NCBI GenBank assembly: GCA_026826555.1
Contig: JAKSZT010021121.1
Coordinates: 1,000,470-1,064,469 of the forward strand
From: Tolypeutes matacus
Taxonomy: Eukaryota; Chordata; Mammalia; Cingulata; Chlamyphoridae
Length of the DNA: 64,000 bases
Direction of reading: 5' to 3'
Shown here: in pieces, positions 51,960-61,721 of the stretch
How positions within the stretch are numbered: position 1 is the first letter of the stretch
Layout of the letters: each line of letters begins with the position of its first letter
Program-made: the position numbers and the translations under genes
The notes under the pieces: model-generated
What the model saw: only the letters and a program-made list of their open reading frames with translations
Database searches by the model: none
What the model was told of the DNA's origin: nothing

Positions 51960-54190
51960 CGTCGATTTCCAGAATTTGTTGGTGTGTGTCTTTTGTTTGT
52001 TTGGTATATTTTGATACAGCCACGAATTAAATAATTAATTAAATGTACTCTTCTCTGAGCTATAGTCTGACACAGAGAATTGCACCAAATTCTTCCAACA
52101 ATTTACCAACAATTGGTAGTCAGTGACTGACCTGGAAAACAGATGTCTCTTAAAGTCAACAATATTTTCCTCAGGGATGAATCATCTGTCAGCTTCCGCC
52201 AAATTTACAACAATTAATCTATCATTTTTCTAGTCTTTAGCATACTAGAGGTTTTTTATATTTAATATCTGTGTTATCAAATAAGTCACAAAATTATTTA
52301 CAAGAATGATTTATCGGGAAGCGGCTGTGGCTCAATCAGTAGGGCTCCCGTTTACCATATGGGAAACCCGGGGCCTCCTGGTGAAGGCAAGCCCGCCCGC
52401 ACGGCGTGGTTAGCTGACCCAGCAAGCACAAGCAGCAAGGGGGGGATAAATGAATAAATAAAATCTTTAAAAAAAAAAAAATCATTTATCAAACTTTGTT
52501 TATTTTCAGTCCATGAGACTTCATAGACATTGGCCATGTTTCAGAATTTAATAAATTAAAATCACTCAAAATTTTATCTTTTATTTTTTCACTTTTTAAA
52601 CAGCAAATAATTTTCCTATAATTAGACAACCAGATGTATTTTCCCTTTGAATTAATACTTTTTATTTCAAAGGGTATATTTCTTTATTTCTAATAATATT
52701 TCCAGTTTACTTTAGTTTTAGATGTTCAAACATTTTGAATTTTTGTTGCATTAATATGTCCGCTATAAATAGGTAAAACACTTTTTATTAAGCTGAAGAT
52801 AGTATTGATATTTTAATGTATAAATTAATGTAATAAATAAAAACCTCTTTTAAAGGAATATTTTCCATATGTTTGTTCCTTTACACAATTTTTGTTAATT
52901 GATATACTTAATATAATTTCCAAACTGCTTTTGCATTTCTTGAATTGTAGACCTCCCATCGTGGCCTAAGTATTCTAGTTTTCATTGTTTCATTGAATTC
53001 CTAGATATTCGGATATATTATTAAATCTCCCCTTATGTTCATATGACATATGGCGATAAATAAAATGTTCAGTGAGAAGGCATTTTTAACATGCTTTATA
53101 CATTTAATCGCATCAATCAGAGATAAATTGAATTCAGAGATTTGGACGGTGCTAAATTAAAACATCCAAAATTTTTCTTAAAATTTTGGCTAAAACTGCA
53201 GGCTCACTCCCTAGCTTTTCACAGGCACTGTCTATACAAAATCCAATAAGATTTTCATGGCCATATTTCTCATTGAAACCATTTTATCATGTGTCAACAC
53301 TAAATTTTGATAAATTATTGCAGATGTTTCTTCCAGCTTCATGAGATCAACAAAAACCATTAAATTATCTTCAAAATCTTGAATTTTACATTTTAAGTAA
53401 ATTATTAAAATGGTATTATATGAAACAGTTGAGGCTTCATAAATGATTGAAATTTTACTGCCTTGATTTATACATTTCCCAAAAAGTTATCTCATATCGG
53501 TAGATAAATATTTTGCAACAAGCAAGCCCATAAATTTAGATTGCAATGATAGGCCCATATTGATATTGTACTTTTTTTGGAGAAATTCTATTAAATATTT
53601 TATGTCTGACAATGCTCAATTATTTTTAACTATATCCATAGTATTTTCTAGATATTTTTCATTTGCTTTATCAGAATTCTGATAATTTTTTTCAGAACTT
53701 TTTATTTCCAAAGCTTTTTATATGAAACATTTATAATGCTCTTATATTTTCCTCATTGATGAGAGAAATTTTTCTTTATTTAAACCATGAGTTTTAACAG
53801 GACGTAATTGTTGCCATTCTGATGAAATGTGGAAGTCTAGCACTTTCCACTTTTAATTACACCGATTTTGAGCACTCTGTATCATATGAGCAACATTTAC
53901 ACACTAGCAATATAAAGTCATACATACTATTTTTATTGAAATAACCAAGTTATTTTTCATTCCATTACACAAATTACTTGTTTTATTTTATACAGTTTCT
54001 TACACAGCATCACAAAATGGCCCAGGTTCTGCTTGCTGCACAATATCAGAAGCTGTTCCTCGCTGTGGTTCATTATTAATATCACTTCTTTGTTCCTCCA
54101 CAGTCAGAAGATTCATGTTTATAATATTTAAAAAGAACATTAAGAAACTTATCCAAATGCTCTGTCTCTTTATTTCTGGATTTTCATTTT
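51960..54190 (-). pseudogene. Decayed hAT-superfamily transposase gene
   Basis: A fossil cut-and-paste transposase, related by eye to the Charlie/ZBED/KIAA1586 branch of hAT proteins. On the minus strand an N-terminal zone reads HISSEWQQLRPVKTHGLNKE. Next comes YNINMGLSLQSKFMGLLVAK and the first catalytic block YEASTVSYNTILIIYLKC (about 53385-53441). The family has DEAST here, so the first catalytic Asp is replaced by Tyr (codon 53439-53441). FVDLMKLEET follows, then, after a frameshift, NLIGFCIDSACEKLG with the second Asp kept (53230-53232). Next is the RW block RPRWEVYNSRNAKAVW (about 52925-52972). The C-terminal dimerisation region is not clearly readable. Only about four stops fall in the first ~190 codons, but stops and shifts accumulate later. 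A SINE at 52316-52480 interrupts it. A domesticated gene is unlikely. Confidence 0.75.
52316..52480 (+). mobile_element. DAS-SINE, monomeric, B box deleted, with TSD
   Basis: Near-identical to the copy at 43279 except that 14 bases of the T-arm (the GGTTCGGTT loop and one stem arm) are missing: GGGAAACCCGGGGCC replaces the full arm. TSDs are AATGATTTATC (52305-52315) and ATCATTTATC (52481-52490). Without a B box this copy should not be transcribed by Pol III. Confidence 0.93.
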
Positions 54191-54339
54191 TAATATTTTA
54201 TTATAAAGCCTTGAATTTATAAATATCAAAACACTACATGATTACTATTTACATAAAGAATTATAACACACTATCAATAAAACCAAAGGAAAAACTAAAC
54301 TATTTAGAAGCAGGAGCAGAATAATAAACTCTGGGTTCT

Positions 54340-54985
54340 TGTAAAACAGTTCTCAGACTTTTTCTTCTCAGGACTCTTTTACATTGTTAAAAATTATTTA
54401 CGGGGTTGGATGTGGCTCAACTGGTTGGGCATCTGTCTCCCATATGGAGGTACCCGGGTTCGATCCCCGGGACCCCCCGGTTAAAAAAAAAAAAAAAAAA
54501 AAATTATTTAGGATGCCGATTATGTGGGTTATATCTATCAATACATATTAGTAATTAAAACTAAGAACTTGAAATTTTTTTGCATTTATTCAGCTAAAAT
54601 AACGATAGTCAACATGAATAATGTTCTTATGAAAATGATATTTTCCAAAAAAAAAAAAAAAAAAAACAGTGAGAAGAGTGCCAATGTTTCACATTTTTAC
54701 AAATCTCTTTAATGGCTAGCTTAATAGAAGTCAGCTGGATTCTCACATCTGCTCCTGCATTCAATTTGTTGTGCTAGCACACGTCATGTAGCCTCTGGAA
54801 AACTCCACTTACGCTTAGGAGAGAGTGAGAGTGAAAAAGGCAAATGGCATCTTAGAATTATTGTGAAAATAGTTTTTTTTCTTGTGGACCGCTGAAAGGG
54901 TCTCAGATTCCAACCCCCCACACCACCCCCAGAATTAATCAGCCACATTTTGAGAACCATCACGGTTAAAGCATGGGATACTTTG
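54340..54985. repeat. hAT-type non-autonomous DNA transposon, split by SINE
   Basis: The ends ACAGTTCTCAGACTTTTTC and CACATTTTGAGAACCATCAC are inverted repeats of the hAT type. Landmarks TATGTGGGTTATATCTATC, AAATCTCTTTAATGGCTAGC, AGTCAGCTGGATTCTCACAT and CATGTAGCCTCTGGAAAAC match a common mammalian fossil. A DAS-SINE sits near the left end. It has no transposase and lies 150 bp from the start of the hAT transposase relic. Confidence 0.65.
54401..54499 (+). mobile_element. DAS-SINE, head-only monomer, with TSD
   Basis: GGATGTGGCTCAACTGGTTGG, CCCGGGTTCGATCCCCGGG (the B box closest to consensus in the window), then an A20 tail. TSDs TAAAAATTATTTA (to 54400) and AAAATTATTTA (54500-54510). The pure tail suggests a recent insertion. 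Confidence 0.95.
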
Positions 54986-54999
54986 TAAACTGTTTGCCA

Positions 55000-55225
55000 C
55001 AAAACCATGTGAAACGGGCCAACCTGGTAAATAATGCTGCAATGATTACTCAGATGTCACTCTGATGGGAGGCCCATTTACTGGCAATTGTTGTCACATC
55101 CTATGGCCATTAGCTTGAAAGAATGAATTTACATTTGAATTTCTATAATTAATCAGTTTTAACACACCTTGCTGTTACTGGTATACTATTAACCAACAGT
55201 ATTTCAAAATTAAGAGACTGGTAAG
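55000..55225. other. AT-rich DNA, unclassified
   Basis: No family recognised. Confidence 0.35.
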
Positions 55226-55229
55226 TACC

Positions 55230-56310
55230 CACAGAATATCAGCCCTATTTGAGAGTTATAAATATTTGAAAAGGAGAGTTACAATTGTCATTCTTGGTAG
55301 GTGATGTATTACATGTAAAAGCCCAGATCAAACAAAAAATTATTCAAACTAATCAGGGCATTTAGTAAGAAGATCTATTGAAAAAAATCCAATACCTATG
55401 TCTATATTTGTATCTACTTTTCCTATACAGCAATGACAAATTAAAGAAAAAGAAATATATAGAACATGTATGAAGAATAGAACATAAAAAAAGATATATC
55501 ATTATTCTAAATGTGAGGATTCAGTACTGTAATTCTTACCAAATTAATCTATATATTTAACACTATCTCCATCAAACTAATGTCACTATTTTTAATTTGA
55601 TCAAATTATCTTAAAGGTCTATATATAGGTCTTAAATTTGATGAAAATAAATATGTAAGAATAGCAAAAAAACTAGAAAAGAAGGATGAGTCTGCTTTGT
55701 TAAATGCTAACTTGTATTAAATATTTGCAGGGAGCGGATGTGGCTCAAGCAGTTGGGTGCCCACCTCCCACATGGGAGGTCCTGGGTTCAGTTCCCAGTG
55801 GCTCCTAAAGAAAAGACAAACAGACAATGAGCAAAAACAAACAAACAAAAATAATGAACAGACAACAAGCGAAAACAACAAGCAGACAACAGACAGTGAG
55901 CAAAAACAATGAGCAAACAGATGAGGGAGCCATCTTGGGGGTGGGGGAATTTGCAGTATGAAAATAATTTAGTCCTTGGACCAGAATAAATAGATAGATT
56001 AATGAAACAGAAAAAAACCCAAAAAATGACCTAAAGTGCATACCAATTGAATATGTTATAAGGGCAGCATCTCAAATTCAAAGGAAAACCTGGATTATTC
56101 AATAAATGGTGGCACAACTGGCTAGTCATTTTGAAAAACAAAAAAAGGTGAGATTCCAAACTCATATCATACACCAAAGTAAATCCCAGTAACATTAAAG
56201 ATTTAAGTGTCAACGGGACAATAATTAGACAAAATATAGGGGAATCATTATATAATCTTGAAATTAAAAAGGCACTTCTAAGCATGGGAAAAAAGAGATA
56301 AAGTTGACCA
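55230..56310 (+). mobile_element. Old L1 ORF2 remnant, split by a SINE
   Basis: CCTATACAGCAATGACAAAT, CAAATTAATCTATATATTTA, ACACTATCTCCATCAAACTA, and after the SINE GGATTATTCAATAAATGG with AGTAACATTAAAGATTTAAG. Decayed RT-to-C-terminal L1ME-like text. Confidence 0.65.
55730..55948 (+). mobile_element. DAS-SINE, variant without poly-A, with TSD
   Basis: Head GGAGCGGATGTGGCTCAAGC with GGGTTCAGTTCCCAG, then a CA-rich body of repeated AACAAGCGAAAACAACAAGC-type units ending AGGGAGCCATCTTGGGGGTGG. The short TSD ATTTGCAG occurs at 55723-55730 and 55949-55956. The body differs from the other monomers and matches the linker type of the dimers. Confidence 0.9.
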
Positions 56311-56754
56311 CATAGGCTTCTCGCTAAGCCAAACTCAGCAGATAAACTCACTACCTTCCCCACAGCATGGGACATGACTCCTGGGGATGAGCCTCCCTGG
56401 CACCAAGGGATTAATACCAAGCACCAACCAATGATGTGTTTGGAAAAAGACTTTGACCAAAAGGGGGAATCATTAAGTACAAAAGAGTTTTTATGGCTAA
56501 GAGATTTCAAAGAGAGTTGGGAAGTTGTTTCAGAGGTTATGCTTATGCACATCTCAGGCAGATCTCACTAAGTGCCACAGTAAACATAACCCATGCTCCT
56601 GAGGGCTCCAGAGACATTCAGACACTATAGGTAGGCAAGGCACAAAACCCTATGAAATTGGCACCCCATAGGTGGACCTTACCTTGGAATATATGATAAT
56701 CTATTTCCCCAATGTAACAGAGACTCATTTAAAAATCACTTACACATGATTCTT

Positions 56755-57439
56755 TTTTTTTTTAATTCAAAATTGTATGATTCCATTTATTTAATATGCA
56801 AATATAAATCAATTTATAAAGGTGAAATCAGATTAGTAATGTAGGATTGTGACAGGAAAGAGGAATTGCAAGGTGACTGCTGAGAGGTGTAGAGTTTTTC
56901 TTTATTTCTTAAATTTTATTTTAAGATCCCTCCAACAAAATTTTGTTAAAGATTTATTATTTTTTTATTTTACCACCCGCCCCCCCCCACCCATTGTTTT
57001 GCACTCGCTGTCTGCTCTCTGTGTGTTCTTCTGTGTCTGCTTGTCTTCTCTTTAGGTGGCACTGGGAACCGATCCTGGGACATTCCAGAGTGGGAGAGAG
57101 GTGTTCAGGCTCTTGCACCACCTCAGCTCCCTGGTCTGCTGCTTCTCTTATTGTCTCTCCTCTGTGTCTCTTTTCGTTGCATCATCTTGCTGTGCCAGCT
57201 CTCCACACAGGCCAGCACTCCATGCGAGTCACACCCCTGCATAGGCCAGCTTTCCTGTGTGGACCAGCACTCCACATGGGCCAGATTGCTGTGCAGGCCA
57301 GCTTGACTTTTACCAGGAAGCTGCAGGAATCGAACCCTGGACGTCCTATATGGTAGACGGGAGCCCAATTGCTTGAGCCACATCCATTTCCATGTGTTTT
57401 TCTTTATGGAGTAATGAAATTTTTCTAAAACTATTTTGG
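56755..57439 (-). mobile_element. Retroposed insertion with 15-bp TSD and poly-T
   Basis: Perfect TTACACATGATTCTT duplications flank it (56740-56754 and 57440-57454), with a T-run directly after the left copy. That means the inserted RNA was the minus strand. Apart from the SINE inside, its content reads in plus orientation like an L1 3' UTR (TTGTATGATTCCATTTATTT, GGAGTAATGAAATTTTTCTA), so the RNA was antisense to L1. Confidence 0.6.
56908..57391 (-). mobile_element. DAS-SINE, dimeric, expanded linker, with TSD
   Basis: Antisense dimer: C-rich/T-rich tail, first head complement ending GCACCACCTCAGCTCCC (about 57131), linker, second head ending GAGCCACATCCATTTCC. The linker includes short tandem copies of a GGCCAGCACTCCA-type unit (57205-57305). 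TSD is GTTTTTCTTTAT, before 56908 and again at 57396-57407. Confidence 0.88.
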
Positions 57440-58081
57440 TTACACATGATTCTTGTACCCCTTTTATTTGATCCTACTATTAGCACTATACCCATTGAGT
57501 ATGTATTCCAAAGACTTAAATCTTCAGTCTGTTCATGTGCCAGTTGAGCCCTGAATCTCAGCAGAGTTGCAGCCAACACCTGCCCTCAAGTTCATTGGAC
57601 TCATCCAGGACAGCTAACAAAAGGAGATGATGGACTACCCCCATCCCAGAAACAAAGAGTATCTACAACTACAAGCAAAACAGTTCCTCCCATCTGCCCC
57701 ATAAAATCTAGGCACCGTCTTGATCTGAAGCAGAATGGGCACTACCATCCCCAAATCCTCAAGATTGAGGAATGAACAAATATAAGCGGGGAATGCAACC
57801 ATGAACCAAAGTAGACATTGTTACGGTTCTAACGGTAACAGAAGAACTTGTAACATTGATATAAAGATGGTAGTTACCAGAAATTCGGAGGGAAGGAGGA
57901 GGGGAGAATAGATGAAACATAGGTGCATTTTTAGGGCATTGGAATTGTTCTGCATGATATTGCAATGACAGATACAGTCCATTATACATTTTGTCAAATC
58001 CTATAAAACTATACAGTGAAAAGTGTAAACCATAACGTAAACTATAGACCTTGGTTAGTAGGAATTCTTCAATATTTGCTC

Positions 58082-58101
58082 ATTAATTAATTAATTAATT
58101 A
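58082..58101 (+). repeat. (ATTA)n microsatellite
   Basis: Five tandem ATTA units. Confidence 0.9.
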
Positions 58102-58259
58102 ACAAATGCACCACAATAATGTAAGATGTTATTAACAGGGGGAAATGTGGGGGAATCCCCACAAGTATTGGAATCCCCCATACTTTTGATATAACTTTTA
58201 TGCAATCAAAACTTCTCTATAAATAAAGCATATTGTATGGAAAAAATTTTGGCCGTGTA

Positions 58260-59010
58260 ATAAAATAATTGCAGAAAAATGTGAAATAAATAACCAAATA
58301 ATAAGAAATTTTTGAACATTCCAATAGAAAAATGGACAGCAGCATATTCATAAATAAATACAGATGCCCAGTAAGCATAAGAAAAGGTGACCAACTCAGT
58401 TGTAGTCAAAGAATGAACTTAGAAAAAGATATCAGTTTTAACCTATCACATTGGTCAAGAGAAAAAAAGAATCATACCATCTATTGGCTTGTGTGTGGAG
58501 AAGAGCGAGAGTCAATTGGAACCACTATTTGGGGTGGGAGAGTGTCCATTTGGAAGTATTTATTAAAGTTGTTAAGTTGTCCATAATCTTTGATGCAGCA
58601 ATCCCTATCTAAGGAAATAGGAAGATTCGTAACAAGGTATGTTCAAGACAGTCTTCACCATATTGTCTCCATCAATAAAAAAGTCAGCAACAACGTAAAC
58701 AGTTGATAGTAAGGGTCTGGTGTATTCATGTATACCCTATACTATGGCATATATACGATATAATAAGGGTATGGCACATATAATATGAAATAATATACCA
58801 TCATTAAACGTGATATACATATGTATTTATTGACTTGGAGGCAGGTTCATGATACAATTTGATTAAGGAAAAGCACCATCCCAGGCAGCATCAGAATCTG
58901 ATTCCGTTGTTTTAAAAGCTTTCAATCACATTTCTGTTCATGTATATAAATGCAGAAAGCATTCTGTCAGACTTTATGCTAAAATAGTAACACTTGTTAT
59001 TTTAGTGTTG
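58260..59010 (+). repeat. Old L1 3' end (L1ME-like)
   Basis: AAATGGACAGCAGCATATTC, AGTAAGCATAAGAAAAGGTG, CCAACTCAGTTGTAGTCAAAG, ATCATTAAACGTGATATACA. Diverged; ends near TTGGCTCAAAGATGATTTT. Confidence 0.55.
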
Positions 59011-59019
59011 GCTCAAAGA

Positions 59020-59555
59020 TGATTTTAAGTTTTTGTTCTTTGGGCTATTTTGTGTTTTTTTTTTCCAACACCAGACATGGGTGACTTTTGCCGTAGGCTG
59101 CCACCCCACGAAGTTTGGGGGCACAGGGGGTGGGGTGGGGCTTGGTCTTGGCAGGCAGGACTGGCTCAGGCTCTTAGAGACAGATGTTATCATCCAATAT
59201 AAATGGTATAAACATACAATGAGAGAAGTTGGCCAAGCTGCCTGGGTATCCAGTGAGCTGGAGACCACATGCCTCCTCCTCTGGCTGGAGATAAATCTCC
59301 CTCAGGAGCCCTAGACTTCCAGACAAGGAGTGATATGTGTACGGAATTGCTCCATCTCATTGACCTGTGGCTTCTGGTCCCCCTGCCCTGCATGCCCACT
59401 TACCCCTCTAATCCCGGCACCCTCTGTTTCAGTAATGACCAACCACCTTCTTCCTTTAGATCCAACAGTGCCATCGAGAAGGGGTCATACCACCAGGCTT
59501 ATCTCACCAGTCAAATCTTCCGTCCTTTCCAATCTTTTTGTTCAGAACAGCACCA
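59020..59555. other. Unique DNA
   Basis: Return to GC-richer single-copy texture. Overlapping frames on both strands (59033-59670) lack domains and are treated as chance. Confidence 0.4.
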
Positions 59556-59559
59556 AGTG

Positions 59560-59690
59560 ACTCATCACCCTGTATTGTTATCTGTCTATGGGCCTGCCTG
59601 TGTCTTCCGTCAGACTCCGGGTTCCACCAGCCCAGAGACTCAATCTTGGCCAGTGTATCTAAGACCCTAGATACACTAGGAATTTGGGAT
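59560..59690 (+). repeat. Possible L2 3' region, diverged
   Basis: TCACCCTGTATTGTTATCTG, TCCGTCAGACTCCGGGTTCC and CAGAGACTCAATCTTGGCCAG run loosely in L2 order. Confidence 0.4.
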
Positions 59691-59929
59691 GAAACGTCAT
59701 TCTGCCTGCTGTTCCCCAACATGGTCGATGAGGAACAGCTCTGTGCCCAATACTTACCTGTTTTTCTGCCACCAGCAGCTGGGAAAGACCTTTTCAATGA
59801 ACAGTGAGAAGACCAGCGTGACTGCGGTTTGGCGCCGGCTGAAAGGGAGCTGGCTGCCTTCCTCCCACTCCTTCCTGGCAACCACACCAAGGATTTGCCA
59901 GAGTACTTCAAGAGCACAGGGGTTTGGGC

Positions 59930-60105
59930 TCAGATGAGAGCTCAGGCACTTGTGACCTTGGGTGACCAACTTGACCTCTATGAGCCTGTTTCTTCTTCTG
60001 TAATCTTGGAGCAGTTTTGATTTTTTTGTGAAATAATGTATGTAACGTGCATAGACTCTAGCTCAATAAGGGGAATTTTCATCATTGTTATTTTCCTTGT
60101 GATTA
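59930..60105 (+). repeat. MIR SINE
   Basis: AGCTCAGGCACTTGTGACC, TTGGGTGACCAACTTGACCT, CTGTTTCTTCTTCTGTAATC, AATGTATGTAACGTGCATAG, CATCATTGTTATTTT: sense MIR. Confidence 0.75.
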
Positions 60106-60184
60106 TATTAGACAAGTTAGCTCTGGTGATGCTGAAGGTACTTGCCTGAGACCCCACCAATGACTGCCATCTCTGTAGACTTGA

Positions 60185-60310
60185 GTTGTGGTGAGACCTG
60201 AGAATGCCCGTGTAATGGATGAGGCTACTGATGCCCAGAGGAGATGAGACCTGCCAAGTTCACCCAATGAGCCTGTTGTCAAGTGACCATCAAAACTCAG
60301 GTCTTCACAT
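60185..60310 (-). repeat. MIR SINE fragment
   Basis: GGATGAGGCTACTGATGCCC, AGTTCACCCAATGAGCCTG, CATCAAAACTCAGGTCTTC: antisense MIR. Confidence 0.5.
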
Positions 60311-60975
60311 GTTCTCTCTGAGGAGGAGCTGAGCCTTTGTTTTTGTTTTAAATTTAATTTCCAGGAGGAGGAGAACCTCCCCACCCTTCCATTCTCTTAT
60401 CTTAACTCAGATTTGCCTGGCCCGGCTGTCTTTGCACCATAAGTGGGTGGTGAAGCTGGGCGGGTCTAGTCCGACACGCATTTTGCATTTGCTAATTCCA
60501 GTTTAGCCGCTGCACACTGGCACACACTTGCCCTGAATAGGCTCACTACGAAGAGCTGGCACAGTCAAACTTCCCTTCTCTTCAGGAAAAAGATGCATCT
60601 TAGCTGGAAGTCTGCCATCACTCGTGTGTGAACCCAGCGCACAGAATACTTGTGGGTTAGAATGCCAGCACCTGCTCCCAACAAAACCGCATGGCCAGCT
60701 GGTAAGAATTATTATGTTTCTCATTCTCTGAGGTTGACAATCCAGCAGTTCCCAGCCCCGTGGAATGGTAGTTCAGTAAGAAACTCTGGGATACAGTGTT
60801 GCATGGCCACAAAAGTTTGGGAGGTGATGCAAACCGTTATTTCCTTCATGGAGATGTTCATTGCAAATTGGCTCAGGATTACAGAACCGTGCTCAGGAAG
60901 GGACCTGTCAATTACATTTAACTCACGTTTTCCTAATTTATTTGGTCACAGAACACCACTTTTGAAAAGTGCAAA
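60311..60975. other. Non-repetitive DNA
   Basis: No repeat or exon recognised. The frame 60650-60979 has no domain. Confidence 0.4.
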
Positions 60976-60979
60976 ATAA

Positions 60980-61275
60980 TGACTAACAGGGAGGTTTCCC
61001 TCACTTCTCTCTGGTCTCTGATCAAATGTCAGTTCCTCAAAGGGAAACTACCTGGTCTCCCCAGCTAAAACAGCACCCCATATCTCTGCCTTTTCACTCC
61101 ACTTTATGTTTCTCCATAGCATTCATCACATACCATAATATTTGTTTTGAACATATTTGTCTCCCTCTCTAGAATTTGATCTCCATGGTGCAAAATTTTG
61201 TCTATTTCATGACAATGTTTCCAGTGTCTCACACATAGTAGGACTAATTAGATTCTGCTGAACAAATAAACATTT
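60980..61275 (+). repeat. L2 LINE 3' region
   Basis: CAAATGTCAGTTCCTCAAAG, CACTCCACTTTATGTTTCTC, CATAGCATTCATCACATACC, TTTGTCTCCCTCTCTAGAAT, CACACATAGTAGGACTAATT and GCTGAACAAATAAA: clear L2 order. Confidence 0.85.
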
Positions 61276-61534
61276 CTGCAGAAGAATTCAGCTCAGCACC
61301 CAATCTCTAGGTAAGAAAGTTTCCATGGATGTTGACAGAAAGGTGGTCTGGAATAATTCCTTTGTCTCAGACACGAACTTCTTAGCCAGTTGGTATAAGC
61401 TTAATTTGTTTGTACAAATTAGCATGAGTTCTGTGAAGTGGGAAAAGAAAAGCAGTAAAAGTTGTGACCAAAATTGAAATGGCAATGCAGATGACTCCCT
61501 GAACTAGCTCATGTCTCCACTGGAAGAACCATCT

Positions 61535-61715
61535 GCATATCCCTGTCTATCTCCTCCCATTTATTGAGCACCTACTCTGTGCTAGACACTGTGCTAATCA
61601 CCTGGCATGCATTATTTTATTTAATCCTCACAACTACTCTGTGAAGAAGGGATTATTATGTCCATTTTGCAGATGAGGAAACCAAGGTGCAAAGTGTTTA
61701 AACAAATTCCCCAGA
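61535..61715 (-). repeat. MIR SINE
   Basis: CCATTTATTGAGCACCTACTC, GCTAGACACTGTGCTAATC, TTTAATCCTCACAACTACTC, CATTTTGCAGATGAGGAAAC: well-preserved antisense MIR. Confidence 0.95.
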
Positions 61716-61721
61716 AAATGA

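Larger units (their letters stand above)
56311..58245 (+). mobile_element. Xenarthra-type L1 3'-UTR region, interrupted
   Basis: It includes GGCTTCTCGCTAAGCCAAAC, CATGGGACATGACTCCTGGG, TATGGCTAAGAGATTTCAAA and GGTGGACCTTACCTTGGAAT. After the insertion at 56755-57439 come GCCAGTTGAGCCCTGAATCTC and the terminal module TAAACTATAGACCTTGGTTA, GCACCACAATAATGTAAGAT, GGGGGAAATGTGGGGGAA. I recall this text as a dispersed xenarthran repeat, probably an L1 3' UTR; the assignment is tentative. Confidence 0.55.

Noticed and set aside
56031..56571. 173-codon minus-strand frame
   Set aside because: Lies across an old L1/xenarthran repeat junction in antisense; no recognisable content.
59269..59917. 133- to 137-codon frames on both strands
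   Set aside because: Overlapping antisense frames in single-copy or L2-like DNA, no domain.
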